The notes: generated by a model not told the origin, from the sequence alone. 16,220 nucleotides of DNA from Dehalococcoidales bacterium (GCA_030620035.1 JAUXAE010000012.1:1-16220), one strand, 5' to 3'; numbered from the stretch's first letter, positions 1 through 7,171 are shown. Program-made: numbers and translations.

Positions 1-138
1 CCTCTCTAAGGCCATCACGGCGCAGGCACCGGCGGCTTCAGCTATTTTAGCCTGCTCGGCATTGATAACATCCATGATGACGCCGCCCTTGAGCATCTGG
101 GCCAGCCCCGTTTTTACCTTCCAGGTACCGGTCTGCAT
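1..138 (-). CDS. pdxS: Pyridoxal 5'-phosphate synthase lyase subunit PdxS, N-terminus (partial)
   Basis: This is the first 46 codons of PdxS, which runs off the left edge of the window. PdxS condenses ribose 5-phosphate, glyceraldehyde 3-phosphate and PdxT-supplied ammonia into pyridoxal 5'-phosphate in the cytoplasm. The translated start carries the family's near-invariant N-terminal block: TGTWKVKTGLAQMLKGG at residues 3-19, then VIMDVINAEQAKIAEAAGA and an AVMALER end. Asp23, in the IMDV segment, is at a position conserved in the family. The ATG at 138-136 has a GGGAG ribosome site (minus strand, 148-144) 5 nt upstream. A promoter-like pair lies just before it. The gene is too short here to judge integrity or whether pdxT follows. 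Identification is confident because this N-terminal block is highly distinctive. Confidence 0.93.
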   Translation of the reverse strand, partial: MQTGTWKVKTGLAQMLKGGVIMDVINAEQAKIAEAAGACAVMALER

Positions 139-168
139 ATCATCTCCCTAAATCTATAACCTAGCTAT

Positions 169-197
169 ATTCTACTATTGCTTGGCCTGTTTAGCAA
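169..197 (-). promoter_or_regulatory. Predicted promoter of pdxS
   Basis: On the minus strand a TTGCTA -35 (197-192) and a TAGAAT -10 (174-169) are separated by exactly 17 bp. Transcription would start near 162, leaving a leader of about 24 nt that holds the GGGAG ribosome site. The -35 lies inside a small inverted repeat (ATTGCT...AGCAAT) just after the nuclease stop codon. Predicted by eye only. Confidence 0.45.
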
Positions 198-202
198 TCT
201 GT

Positions 203-1021
203 CTAGTAGCTCTTTTGAGAGATCTCTCTACCTTGGTTATCGTAAAGCACGGCTACATCAGGTTCGCTGTTATTCCAAATGGCTTGGCTGTATTCAAAAC
301 TGAAACCTCCCCATTCAGGATGATATTCGTTAGTATAGATTCGAATGCTTTTGCCCGGGGCCAGAATATAAGACAGGAAAGTGAATGAAGGATACCCGTC
401 TGATATATCCACTAGTACACAACCAGTTAAATCTTGAGGTTCGTCTCCAAGGTTAGTGATTTCTACATATTCATCAGACTCCACATTAGGCACCAGGCCA
501 TCATAAAAAATGTAGGTAATTTCAACTTTTTCAACAATTATAGATGGTGGCGTGGTAGGCGTAGCCCAAATCCATATTTTGTCCTGCCTAGCCTCTGCCT
601 CCATTTCCTCCAGATAATCTTGATATTTAGTGTCGGGCTCGTAGGTTTTAGCCCAGGCAAGCCCTTGCTTCACCAGCTCGGCATTAACGAATATATCATC
701 AACATAAACATAGCGTAGAAGCCTCCCATATCTGTCAGTTTCCGAGATATCCTTCTCCAGACGAACGGTTTTCCCTTCTACTAATTGTCGGTTATATCTG
801 GTGGCCTCTTGAGCCAGAGCGCAATATTCAGGTCGTTTATCATCTAGCTCAGGCGTATCTATGCCAATATAGCGAACCTTGTATATTGCGCCAGCAATGT
901 TTACCTCAATAGTGTCACCATCAATTACCCTAGTGACTAGAATATCGGCAGGCGATACACAACCAACTATTAAGACTAGGATAAGCAAGGTCAAGATACT
1001 ATTGACTAATTTTGACCTCAT
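203..1021 (-). CDS. Secreted lipoprotein thermonuclease (SNase domain) with C-terminal lamin-tail domain
   Basis: A 272-residue exported nuclease. Residues 1-21 form a lipoprotein signal peptide with a lipobox ending I-V-G-Cys21, so it is probably anchored outside the cytoplasmic membrane. Residues 25-153 are a staphylococcal-nuclease fold, with the DGDT motif at 34-37, KVRYIGIDTPE at 48-58 and DRYGR at 96-100. Arg50, Glu58 and Arg100 match the catalytic Arg35/Glu43/Arg87 of S. aureus nuclease, and Asp34 matches a Ca2+ ligand, so an active Ca2+-dependent DNase/RNase is expected. Residues 160-270 resemble a lamin-tail domain (DEYVEITN, then DLTGCVLVD), a module often attached to extracellular nucleases. 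A GGAGG ribosome site lies 7 nt before ATG 1021. The gene starts 11 bp after rsmG, so co-transcription is likely. Probable roles are nucleic-acid scavenging or defence against foreign DNA; which one is not shown by sequence. Confidence 0.88.
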   Translation of the reverse strand: MRSKLVNSILTLLILVLIVGCVSPADILVTRVIDGDTIEVNIAGAIYKVRYIGIDTPELDDKRPEYCALAQEATRYNRQLVEGKTVRLEKDISETDRYGRLLRYVYVDDIFVNAELVKQGLAWAKTYEPDTKYQDYLEEMEAEARQDKIWIWATPTTPPSIIVEKVEITYIFYDGLVPNVESDEYVEITNLGDEPQDLTGCVLVDISDGYPSFTFLSYILAPGKSIRIYTNEYHPEWGGFSFEYSQAIWNNSEPDVAVLYDNQGREISQKSY

Positions 1022-1032
1022 ATACAGCCTCC

Positions 1033-1755
1033 TTATGCTACTCCCAGCGGTCTCTTTGCTGGTATGCCCGGCCGGCGGGGGTACTTTTCCGGGGTTGGCG
1101 ATACCTTGCCGATTATGACCAGCCGGCGGTCAGCCAGGCCCTCCAGATTGACCCTTTTTACCTCCAGCAGCTTGCCGCCCATTAACCCGATTACCTTGGC
1201 CGCCCGGCTTACCTCAGGGTCAATGAACCCCTTTTTCTGGGCAATAAATCTACCGCCAATTCTGCAGAAGGGCAGGGTTAGCTCAACAAGGGTTGCCAGC
1301 TGGGCTACTGCCCGGGAAAGAACCATGTCAAACTTCTCCCGGTGCTGGCTCTGGTGGGCCACTTCCTCAGCCCGGCCAACGACAACCTCAACATCATCCA
1401 GGCCCAGCCTTTCAATAACATGGATTAGGAAGGCCGCCTTCTTGGCTGTGGCCTCAAGTAACACCAGCCTCATACCGGGGAAAAGAATCTTAAGGGGCAG
1501 TCCCGGTAGGCCGGCCCCGGTGCCGACATCAATAAGGCGGGCATCGCTTAACCGCTTTACGGCCAGGGTCACCGTCAGTGAGTCAAGAAAGTGCCTTAAC
1601 TGAACCTCCTTGAAGTCGGTTATAGAGGTTAGGTTAATCCTCTGATTCCAGTCAATTAGCTCCCGGTAGTAGCTGTCAAACTGCTCAAGCTGCCCGGGGT
1701 TAAGACTAAAGCCCAGCTTACTGGCCCCGGAAATGAGATATTCCATTTTAGACAT
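1033..1755 (-). CDS. rsmG: 16S rRNA (guanine-527-N7)-methyltransferase RsmG
   Basis: A 240-residue cytoplasmic SAM-dependent methyltransferase that modifies G527 of 16S rRNA; loss in other bacteria gives low-level streptomycin resistance. Family blocks are intact: WNQRINLTSI at 36-45, RHFLDSL at 54-60, and the SAM-binding motif DVGTGAGLPGLPL at 76-88. Glu101 ends the following strand and is the expected ribose contact. The AQLATLVELTLPF and FIAQKKG stretches further on match the rest of the fold. Length is typical. ATG 1755 has no obvious Shine-Dalgarno sequence, and a second ATG at residue 4 (1746) is no better. A perfect TATAAT lies only about 15 bp upstream, which suggests a very short or leaderless mRNA. 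The secreted nuclease gene follows 11 bp downstream. Confidence 0.93.
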   Translation of the reverse strand: MSKMEYLISGASKLGFSLNPGQLEQFDSYYRELIDWNQRINLTSITDFKEVQLRHFLDSLTVTLAVKRLSDARLIDVGTGAGLPGLPLKILFPGMRLVLLEATAKKAAFLIHVIERLGLDDVEVVVGRAEEVAHQSQHREKFDMVLSRAVAQLATLVELTLPFCRIGGRFIAQKKGFIDPEVSRAAKVIGLMGGKLLEVKRVNLEGLADRRLVIIGKVSPTPEKYPRRPGIPAKRPLGVA

Positions 1756-1769
1756 TATAGTTATCCTAG

Positions 1770-1775
1770 ATTATA
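1770..1775 (-). promoter_or_regulatory. Possible -10 element of rsmG-nuclease transcript
   Basis: A perfect TATAAT hexamer on the minus strand lies 14 bp before the rsmG ATG. A start about 7 nt downstream would give a leader of only about 8 nt, consistent with the absence of a ribosome site. No good -35 lies 16-18 bp upstream, so this is tentative. Confidence 0.35.
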
Positions 1776-1844
1776 TCACGGCCAGTGCCACAGATCCCGC
1801 CATCAGGAGGTGGTACTGTAAGAGTTAATTATCAAGAGGGCAGG

Positions 1845-1906
1845 TTGAAGGGGCGAAGCTCCTTCAAAAATAATCCTCCCCTTCTCCTTTGAAGGAGAGG
1901 GGGATT
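1845..1906. repeat. Pair of adjacent strong hairpins, repeat-like intergenic segment
   Basis: Two stem-loops sit side by side. The first pairs 1845-1854 with 1858-1867, a 10-bp stem with one G-U and a GAA loop. The second pairs 1872-1879 with 1899-1906 and 1884-1889 with 1892-1897, across a small internal loop. Neither is followed by a T-run in either direction, so they do not look like terminators. The C-rich/G-rich composition differs from the flanks. It resembles the short palindromic repeats scattered through many environmental genomes, but there is no second copy in this window to prove repetition. Confidence 0.5.
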
Positions 1907-1940
1907 AAGGGGGTGAGGTAAACAGCATAAGCGTAGAACA

Positions 1941-1969
1941 TTGCATTTTGGGCCTGCCTGTGTTATATT
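1941..1969 (+). promoter_or_regulatory. Predicted promoter of the thiC riboswitch transcript
   Basis: TTGCAT at 1941-1946 and TATATT at 1964-1969 are spaced by 17 bp. Transcription would begin near 1976, about 18 nt before the first riboswitch stem, as expected for a 5' leader that contains the whole TPP aptamer. Confidence 0.55.
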
Positions 1970-1993
1970 AATTAAAGTAGCCAAATATACAAA

Positions 1994-2082
1994 CCGCTAG
2001 GGGTGCCGGAGAGGCTGAGAGGCTATTCTTTAAGGCCAACCCTTAAAAACCTGACCTCGGTAATGCGAGCGTAGGGAAGCGG
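1994..2082 (+). ncRNA. TPP riboswitch (THI element) upstream of thiC
   Basis: This thiamin-pyrophosphate aptamer lies in the thiC leader. Its conserved blocks occur in order: GGGGTGCC at 2000-2007, CTGAGA at 2015-2020, ACCC around 2039-2042, ACCTGA at 2049-2054, and TAATGCGAGCGTAGGGAA at 2061-2078. The closing P1 stem is CCGCT (1994-1998) with AGCGG (2078-2082). The P5 arm is CTCG (2056-2059) with CGAG (2066-2069), around a GTAATG loop. TPP binding would lower thiC expression. The expression platform appears to be the hairpin at 2092-2130. Confidence 0.95.
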
Positions 2083-2091
2083 CCAAAACTA

Positions 2092-2137
2092 AAGACCAAG
2101 GTCTAAAGTTAAGCCGAGGCCCTTGGTTTTATTTTTT
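2092..2137 (+). terminator. Riboswitch-controlled intrinsic terminator before thiC
   Basis: A 10-bp stem pairs 2092-2101 with 2121-2130 (core ACCAAGG/CCTTGGT, one G-U) and runs into a T-rich tract at 2127-2137, just before the thiC ribosome site. The 19-nt loop contains CCGAGG (2114-2119), the exact complement of CCTCGG (2055-2060) in the riboswitch P5 region. Pairing those two would block the terminator, which gives a simple on/off switch. The stem is AT-rich with a long loop, so strength is uncertain. Confidence 0.6.
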
Positions 2138-2148
2138 AAGGGAAAACT

Positions 2149-3444
2149 ATGACCCAGATGGAATTGGCCAGGGAAGGTGTCATCTCTGAGCAGATGACAG
2201 TGGTGGCCCAGCATGAAGGACTGGAGGCTGAGGTCATCAGGCAGGGTGTGGCCGTGGGCAAAATAGTAATCCCGGCCAATATAAATCATAAGAACCTTGT
2301 TCCTTGCGGCATCGGTCAGGGGCTAACTACCAAGGTCAATGCCAACTTCGGCACCTCCTCTGATTTTGGCGACCAAGACAGCGAGCTGGAGAAGCTGCGG
2401 GTGGCTAGTGATGTCGGTGCCGATACCGTTATGGACCTGAGCACCGGTGGTGATACAGCGACCATTCGGCGGGCTATCATTAACGCCAGCACCCTACCGG
2501 TGGGTACTGTACCCATCTACCAGGCCGGTATTGAGGCCATCGACAGGCACGGGGCCATAGTCAAGATGACCGTTGATGAACTATTTGGGGTCATTGAGCA
2601 GCATGCCCAGGACGGCGTTGACTTTATAACAGTCCATTGTGGCGTAACCCGGCAAGCCATCGCTCGGTTAAAAGAGCAGGGCCGGGTAACCGATGTCGTA
2701 TCCCGGGGCGGCGCCTTTCTGATAGGCTGGATGATACACAATCAGTGTGAAAATCCTCTCTATGAGCACTATGACCGCCTACTGGATATAGCCCGGCAGT
2801 TTGATGTAACCCTGAGCCTGGGTGACGGCATGCGCCCCGGCTGTCTGGCTGATGCCACCGACCGGGCTCAGATTGAGGAGCTATTGGTAGCCGGTGAGCT
2901 GGTACAGCGGGCTCACCAGTCCGGCGTCCAGGTAATGGTTGAGGGACCGGGCCACCTGCCCCTAAACCAGATAGAGGCCAATGTTCAGTTAGAGAAGGCT
3001 ATCTGTAATGGCGCCCCCTTCTATGTTTTGGGGCCGCTGGTGACCGATGTTGCCGCTGGCTATGACCATATCACTGGCGCCATCGGTGGTGCTATCGCCG
3101 CCGCCGCCGGTGCCGACTTTCTGTGCTATGTAACCCCGGCTGAACATCTGGGCCTGCCTGGCCCCGAGGATGTCAGACAGGGGGTGATAGCCTCACGCAT
3201 TGCCGCCCACGCCGCCGATATCGCCAAGGGGGTCAAGGGTGCCGCTGACTGGGATAAAAAGATGTCCTTGGCTCGTAAGAGGCTTGACTGGGAGGAGCAG
3301 GCGCGGCGGTCAATAGACCCAGCACTTTCCCGCAGGGTCCACGGCCAACATGCTTCGGCGGGCTCAGCCTGCAGTATGTGTGGTCAGTTCTGTGCCATGG
3401 AGCTGGCCCAAAAGTACCTGGGCATTTCAGTAACCAGGTGCTAG
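2149..3444 (+). CDS. thiC: Phosphomethylpyrimidine synthase ThiC
   Basis: A 431-residue radical-SAM enzyme that rearranges aminoimidazole ribotide into HMP phosphate, the pyrimidine half of thiamin. Family landmarks include the N-terminal IPANINHKN block (43-51), the MDLSTGGD segment, VEGPGHLPLNQ at 264-274, and the C-terminal cluster Cys408-SM-Cys411-GQF-Cys415. The cluster spacing is C-x2-C-x3-C, one residue shorter than the C-x2-C-x4-C of E. coli-type ThiC. I believe this occurs in the short ThiC of anaerobes and archaea, and the overall short length (no extended N-terminal domain) agrees. AAGGGA at 2138-2143 is the ribosome site, 5 nt before ATG. It is controlled by the upstream TPP riboswitch. 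No other thiamin gene is present here. Confidence 0.95.
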   Translation: MTQMELAREGVISEQMTVVAQHEGLEAEVIRQGVAVGKIVIPANINHKNLVPCGIGQGLTTKVNANFGTSSDFGDQDSELEKLRVASDVGADTVMDLSTGGDTATIRRAIINASTLPVGTVPIYQAGIEAIDRHGAIVKMTVDELFGVIEQHAQDGVDFITVHCGVTRQAIARLKEQGRVTDVVSRGGAFLIGWMIHNQCENPLYEHYDRLLDIARQFDVTLSLGDGMRPGCLADATDRAQIEELLVAGELVQRAHQSGVQVMVEGPGHLPLNQIEANVQLEKAICNGAPFYVLGPLVTDVAAGYDHITGAIGGAIAAAAGADFLCYVTPAEHLGLPGPEDVRQGVIASRIAAHAADIAKGVKGAADWDKKMSLARKRLDWEEQARRSIDPALSRRVHGQHASAGSACSMCGQFCAMELAQKYLGISVTRC

Positions 3445-3483
3445 GCCCATTGCCATAGTGGCACCGAGATATTTAGTCAGCAG

Positions 3484-4602
3484 ATGAACAGTGAGCTTAA
3501 TCTAGGCAGAATCTTAGGCATCCAGTTCCGGCTGCACTATAGTTGGTTCATAATATTCATTTTGGTCACCGTCTTTTTAGCCTGGCAGGTTTTCCCCCCA
3601 AATTTACCCAATCAGCCCCAGCCAGTATATTGGGCCATGGGTACCATTACCAGCCTGCTATTTTTCGCCTCGGTGCTGGCCCACGAGTTGGCCCACAGCA
3701 TTGTCGGTAGGGCCCATGGTATCCCTATAAAAAGCATCACCCTGTTTATCTTTGGCGGCGCTGCTCATATGACCCGGGAGGCCGATAAGGCCAGCGACGA
3801 GCTAAAGATGGCCGTTGCCGGCCCCATCAGCAGCCTGGTAATTGGCGGCCTGTTTGCCGCCGTCTGGTTATTTCTTAGAGGCTCAGCCGACCAACTGGCG
3901 CTGATGGCCTTATGGCTGGCCCAGATAAACGTGGTGCTGGCGGTATTCAATCTATTGCCTGGTTTTCCCCTGGACGGCGGCCGTGTTTTACGCTCCCTTG
4001 TCTGGCACTTTAGTGGTAGCTACAAGCGGGCCACCAAAATGGCCACCCAGGCAGGTCGGGGTGTCGGCTACCTAATCATCCTGGGTGGTATCGCCATAGT
4101 GCTTCTTTATGGGGATTGGCTGGCCGGTTTCTGGCTGGCCCTTATCGGCTTTTTCCTAGAAAGCACCGCTCGAGCCAGCTATCGTCAGTCCCAGCTACAG
4201 GAACTGCTCAAGGGCTTCACTGCCTCACAGGTGATGGTCTCAGACTGTCGGCTAGTGCCTGGCCAAACTACTGTCAGCCAGCTGGTTCAAGAATATGCCA
4301 CCAGTAGTGATAAGTGCCTTCTGGTGACTGACCAGGGTAGGGCAGGGGGTGTTCTGGCTTTACATAATATCAAATCCATTAGCCAGAAGGATAGGGATAA
4401 AACCAGACTAAGGGACATTGCCCGGCCGCTTAATAGATTGCCGGTAGCCCATCCTGACCAAGATGTACTGGCTATAGTCCAGCAGATGAATGAGACTGAC
4501 ATTGACCTGATGCCGGTGGTTAGTGGGGGCAGGGTTATCGGGCTAATTACCCTAGATAACCTGATAGCGTTTGTTAATAGCCAGGATGAGTTTAGAATAT
4601 AA
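3484..4602 (+). CDS. Site-2-type intramembrane zinc protease (M50) with CBS pair, paralog 1
   Basis: A 372-residue membrane metalloprotease of the archaeal/bacterial S2P-CBS type. The zinc motif is HELAH at 67-71 (His67, Glu68, His71), and the third ligand lies in NLLPGFPLDGGR at 156-167 (Asp164). About six hydrophobic segments cover residues 18-235. The C-terminal part (about 245-372) is a CBS pair: ASQVMVSDCRLVPGQTTVSQLV, then IDLMPVVSGGRVIGLITLDNL. CBS pairs bind adenine nucleotides in other proteins and may gate the protease. The substrate is unknown; relatives cleave membrane-bound anti-sigma factors or transcription factors. The gene starts 39 bp after thiC with no clear ribosome site, and may be read from the thiC transcript. 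A close paralog lies at 7172-8323. Confidence 0.92.
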   Translation: MNSELNLGRILGIQFRLHYSWFIIFILVTVFLAWQVFPPNLPNQPQPVYWAMGTITSLLFFASVLAHELAHSIVGRAHGIPIKSITLFIFGGAAHMTREADKASDELKMAVAGPISSLVIGGLFAAVWLFLRGSADQLALMALWLAQINVVLAVFNLLPGFPLDGGRVLRSLVWHFSGSYKRATKMATQAGRGVGYLIILGGIAIVLLYGDWLAGFWLALIGFFLESTARASYRQSQLQELLKGFTASQVMVSDCRLVPGQTTVSQLVQEYATSSDKCLLVTDQGRAGGVLALHNIKSISQKDRDKTRLRDIARPLNRLPVAHPDQDVLAIVQQMNETDIDLMPVVSGGRVIGLITLDNLIAFVNSQDEFRI

Positions 4603-4627
4603 TACTGTTGGTGGCGCCTTTTATTTT

Positions 4628-4870
4628 TTAGACCAGAATTTCAATTATCTTCATCACTGCGATAACAACAAAGGCCACCACCAGTGGCACAATAGCTATA
4701 CTGAGGAACCTGACGATACGTAAGGAAACCCCAGAACCTCTGGTGCTAGCCAGCTCTTTGGTTGTCAGGAAAAGAATCAGCATCGCCAGTGAAGCTGCTC
4801 CGATAGCCAAAGCTAGGCCCACCGCCGTTACCGTGGTCATAGTAGTCAACGTGGTTACTGTGATGGCCAT
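4628..4870 (-). CDS. Small hypothetical two-helix membrane protein
   Basis: An 80-residue protein of unknown function. Residues 14-37 and 51-78 are hydrophobic helices joined by a short polar loop (TTKELASTRGSGVSLR). The N-terminus is Thr/Val-rich (MAITVTTLTTMTTVT). ATG 4870 is chosen because GAGGAG lies 7 nt upstream; a TTG 15 bp further upstream falls within that ribosome site and is unlikely. The gene is convergent with the M50 protease, whose stop is only 25 bp away, across a short T-rich stretch (4619-4629). I recognise no family. The clean ribosome site and helical pattern argue that it is real. Confidence 0.6.
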   Translation of the reverse strand: MAITVTTLTTMTTVTAVGLALAIGAASLAMLILFLTTKELASTRGSGVSLRIVRFLSIAIVPLVVAFVVIAVMKIIEILV

Positions 4871-4979
4871 TTTCCCTCTCCTCAATTAGTTAAAGGTTGG
4901 CACAAAATAGGACTTTTGTCAAGTAACTTTGCTCAATTTTTTGTTTTACAACGTAAAATTGGGCCAGCATCTTTGGCCG

Positions 4980-5007
4980 AAAGTAGCATAAAAAATACCT
5001 TTGTCAA
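4980..5007 (-). promoter_or_regulatory. Possible promoter for the small membrane protein
   Basis: On the minus strand a consensus TTGACA (5007-5002) is followed after 16 bp by TACTTT (4985-4980). A second ACTTGACAAA copy lies 85 bp closer to the gene (4924-4915) but has no convincing -10. Tentative. Confidence 0.3.
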
Positions 5008-5049
5008 GTTTTAGAGGGATTAAGTGCCAAAGTAACAAGCCGAAATACT

Positions 5050-5078
5050 TTGCTATGTCCCACCGACAATTGTATACT
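5050..5078 (+). promoter_or_regulatory. Predicted promoter of the geranylgeranyl-reductase-family gene
   Basis: TTGCTA at 5050-5055 and TATACT at 5073-5078 are spaced by 17 bp. Transcription would start near 5085. This lies downstream of the alternative upstream start codons (TTG 5001, ATG 5055, ATG 5082) and so supports ATG 5121 as the true start. Confidence 0.5.
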
Positions 5079-5120
5079 TCAATGACAAACACTATAGAGA
5101 GGCATCTATTGAGCCGAGGA

Positions 5121-6308
5121 ATGAAGCTAGCCGATGTTCTGGTTATCGGTGGCGGACCGGTGGGTAGTTATGTGGCTCATGAACTGGCCAGTATGGCCCA
5201 TGAGGTGGTGGTGCTGGAGCAAAAGGAGAGGTTGGGACTAGAGGTCTGCTGCACCGGCATTATCAGCCAGCAATGTGTCAGCGATTTCGCCATTGATGAC
5301 GATATTATTCTTAAGCGGCTAAACAGCGCCCGGATATTTTCGCCCTCGGCTGGGTTAATTAGGCTGTGGCGGCCGGAAACCCAGGCTTGTGTTGTCGACC
5401 GGGCAGCCCTTGACCTGGCTATGGCCCGCCGAGCCCAGGCTGCTGGTGCCCAGTATATGCTGGCCTGCCCTGTTAAGAGGATAGAGGTCAGGCAAGACAG
5501 GGTTGTAGTTGAGGTAGTTCGTCATAAGGAAAAAAAGGGCTTTTCAGCTAAAGCGGTAGTCATTGCCAGCGGCTTTAATCCGGGGTTGGTTGGCAGTTTG
5601 GGACTGGGCAGGATTAGCGATTTTACCACCGGAGCCCAGACTGAGGTAACCACCAAGGGTATCGATGAGGTGGAGGTCTATACCGGGCGGGAGATAGCCC
5701 CGGGCTTTTTTGCCTGGCTGGTGCCAACATCACCCAACCGAGCTCGGCTGGGACTGCTTTCACGAAATCGGCCCAGGCTTTATCTTAACAGGCTGATTTC
5801 ATCCCTGGTGGCCCAGGGGAAAATAAATCAAGCTGGAGAAGGGCTGAAGTGTCGTCATCTTCCACTAAGAACGCTACCCAGGACCTATGGTGACCGGCTG
5901 GTGGTGGTGGGTGACGCCGCCGGTCAGGTGAAGCCAACCACTGGTGGCGGTATCTACTATGGCCTGTTATCGGCCCGGCTGGCGGCCCAAAGTCTGCATC
6001 GGGCACTGGTCAAAAATGACCTATCAGCCCGGAGCCTGGTCAGCTACCAGCGGGGATGGCAAGAGAAATTGGGGCAGGATATAAGGCTGGGCTACCTGGC
6101 CCGAAGGTTCTATCAGCTTCTGGGTGACCGGCAGCTCGACAAAATATTTGACATATTAAAAAAGAACGGTATTGTTGAGGCCTTGCTTAAGGAAGATGAC
6201 CTGTCCTTTGATGAGCATGGTAAGGTAATATTGAGCTTGGCCAGGCAGAGATTTCTGGGTAAGATTGCCGAAGTGATAAAGATTCCGTTCCGAATTGGTG
6301 CTGACTGA
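5121..6308 (+). CDS. FAD-dependent oxidoreductase, geranylgeranyl reductase family
   Basis: A 395-residue flavoprotein of the geranylgeranyl/digeranylgeranyl reductase family, which saturates double bonds of isoprenoid chains on lipids, quinones or chlorophyll precursors. The N-terminal FAD motif is GGGPVG at 10-15, with Glu33 ending the second strand. The family's CCTGIIS motif follows at 43-49. The second FAD motif is GDAAGQVKPTTGGGIYYG, starting at Gly264. The reading frame is open upstream to TTG 5001, giving 435 residues. ATG 5121 is preferred because it places the dinucleotide fold at the usual position and lies downstream of the promoter. The likely substrate in a non-phototroph is a menaquinone or polyprenyl lipid side chain, but this cannot be read from sequence. 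The GreA-like gene follows within 40 bp. Confidence 0.85.
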   Translation: MKLADVLVIGGGPVGSYVAHELASMAHEVVVLEQKERLGLEVCCTGIISQQCVSDFAIDDDIILKRLNSARIFSPSAGLIRLWRPETQACVVDRAALDLAMARRAQAAGAQYMLACPVKRIEVRQDRVVVEVVRHKEKKGFSAKAVVIASGFNPGLVGSLGLGRISDFTTGAQTEVTTKGIDEVEVYTGREIAPGFFAWLVPTSPNRARLGLLSRNRPRLYLNRLISSLVAQGKINQAGEGLKCRHLPLRTLPRTYGDRLVVVGDAAGQVKPTTGGGIYYGLLSARLAAQSLHRALVKNDLSARSLVSYQRGWQEKLGQDIRLGYLARRFYQLLGDRQLDKIFDILKKNGIVEALLKEDDLSFDEHGKVILSLARQRFLGKIAEVIKIPFRIGAD

Positions 6309-6345
6309 GTAGATAATAATAGGGGGTACCCGAAAGGTGACTGAT

Positions 6346-7140
6346 GTGAGCCAGGGCCCAAGCCTGAGTGAGGCCGCCAGCCGTTTCCTGGCCAGCCTGC
6401 CCGTTGAGGAGAGAGGGGCCAACCAGCCGGTGATTTTTCGGTTCGTTCTCTGGTACGGCCGGGAGCGGCCCTTGGCCAGCCTGACAGCTCCTGAGATAGC
6501 CCACTATGCCGAGCGGCTACCAGCCTCAGATACTGACCACAAGAAAAGGCTTGCACTAATTCGAGCCTTTCTTGGCTACGCCAGAAAGGTAGGCTGGATT
6601 AGGAGTAGCCTCTCAAGCCACCTGAAAGCCAGGAAGCCACCGAAATCCAGATTGTCTTCAAGGCAGGGTGTGCCTAAGAGCCTCAGGGTAACCCGACAGG
6701 GCTATGATGATATGGAGAGGGAGCTTTCAAACCTCAAGGGTAAACGCCTTCGGGCGATTGAAGAGATTAGGCGGGCCGCCGCCGATAAGGACTTCCGTGA
6801 GAACGCTCCGCTGGACGCAGCCAGAGAACAGCGTGGCCAGATTGAGGGCCGAATCAAAGAACTGGAGGCCGCCCTGAAATCGGCGGTTGTTCTTGATGAG
6901 AATCAGGAAGTTACCGCTAGGGTTGGCCTTGGTGATAGTATTGTCCTGCATGATCTGACTTCCGGCCAGGAAATGTACTATACTATAGTCAGCCCCCGTG
7001 AGGTTGACCCGGCCAGAGGCAAGATTTCCAGTGTGTCACCGATAGGCAGGGCTGTTACCAATCATGCTAGCGGCGAGATAATAGAGATAACAGTGCCCGC
7101 CGGCAAAATACGCTACCAGATTGAACGAATCGAGCGTTAA
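6346..7140 (+). CDS. GreA-type transcription elongation factor fused to an N-terminal integrase-like SAM domain
   Basis: A 264-residue fusion. Residues 5-97 resemble the core-binding (SAM-like) domain of tyrosine recombinases: a helical segment with an FRFVLWYGRE block, LASLTAPEIAHYAERL, then RLALIRAFLGYARKVGWI, but no catalytic domain follows. A basic linker (98-112) leads to a GreA/GreB coiled coil (113-182) with tip DFRENAPLDAAREQ. Asp149 and Glu152 match the acidic tip residues that activate transcript cleavage in RNA polymerase. Residues 185-264 are the GreA C-terminal fold. GTG 6346 is chosen because AAAGGTGA (6333-6340) lies 5 nt upstream; GTG 6337 is inside that site. It probably acts on stalled RNA polymerase, with the N-terminal domain perhaps adding DNA binding. 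Confidence 0.85.
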   Translation: MSQGPSLSEAASRFLASLPVEERGANQPVIFRFVLWYGRERPLASLTAPEIAHYAERLPASDTDHKKRLALIRAFLGYARKVGWIRSSLSSHLKARKPPKSRLSSRQGVPKSLRVTRQGYDDMERELSNLKGKRLRAIEEIRRAAADKDFRENAPLDAAREQRGQIEGRIKELEAALKSAVVLDENQEVTARVGLGDSIVLHDLTSGQEMYYTIVSPREVDPARGKISSVSPIGRAVTNHASGEIIEITVPAGKIRYQIERIER

Positions 7141-7171
7141 TTCTCGGGGCATAACTTAAGAGGAGCAGGTA

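Noticed and set aside
4605..4630. GGCGCC followed by a T-rich run between convergent genes, as a bidirectional terminator
   Set aside because: The stem is too short to call a terminator.
4896..4922. TGGCAC element resembling a sigma54 -24 site
   Set aside because: The matching TTGC -12 element is missing at the required spacing.
5001..5120. 40-residue N-terminal extension of the geranylgeranyl-reductase-family protein
   Set aside because: A good promoter lies inside it, the residues do not look like a domain, and ATG 5121 fits the FAD fold.
6113..6556. Long minus-strand frames opposite the flavoprotein and GreA-like genes
   Set aside because: Antisense shadows of well-supported plus-strand genes, with no ribosome sites or family features.
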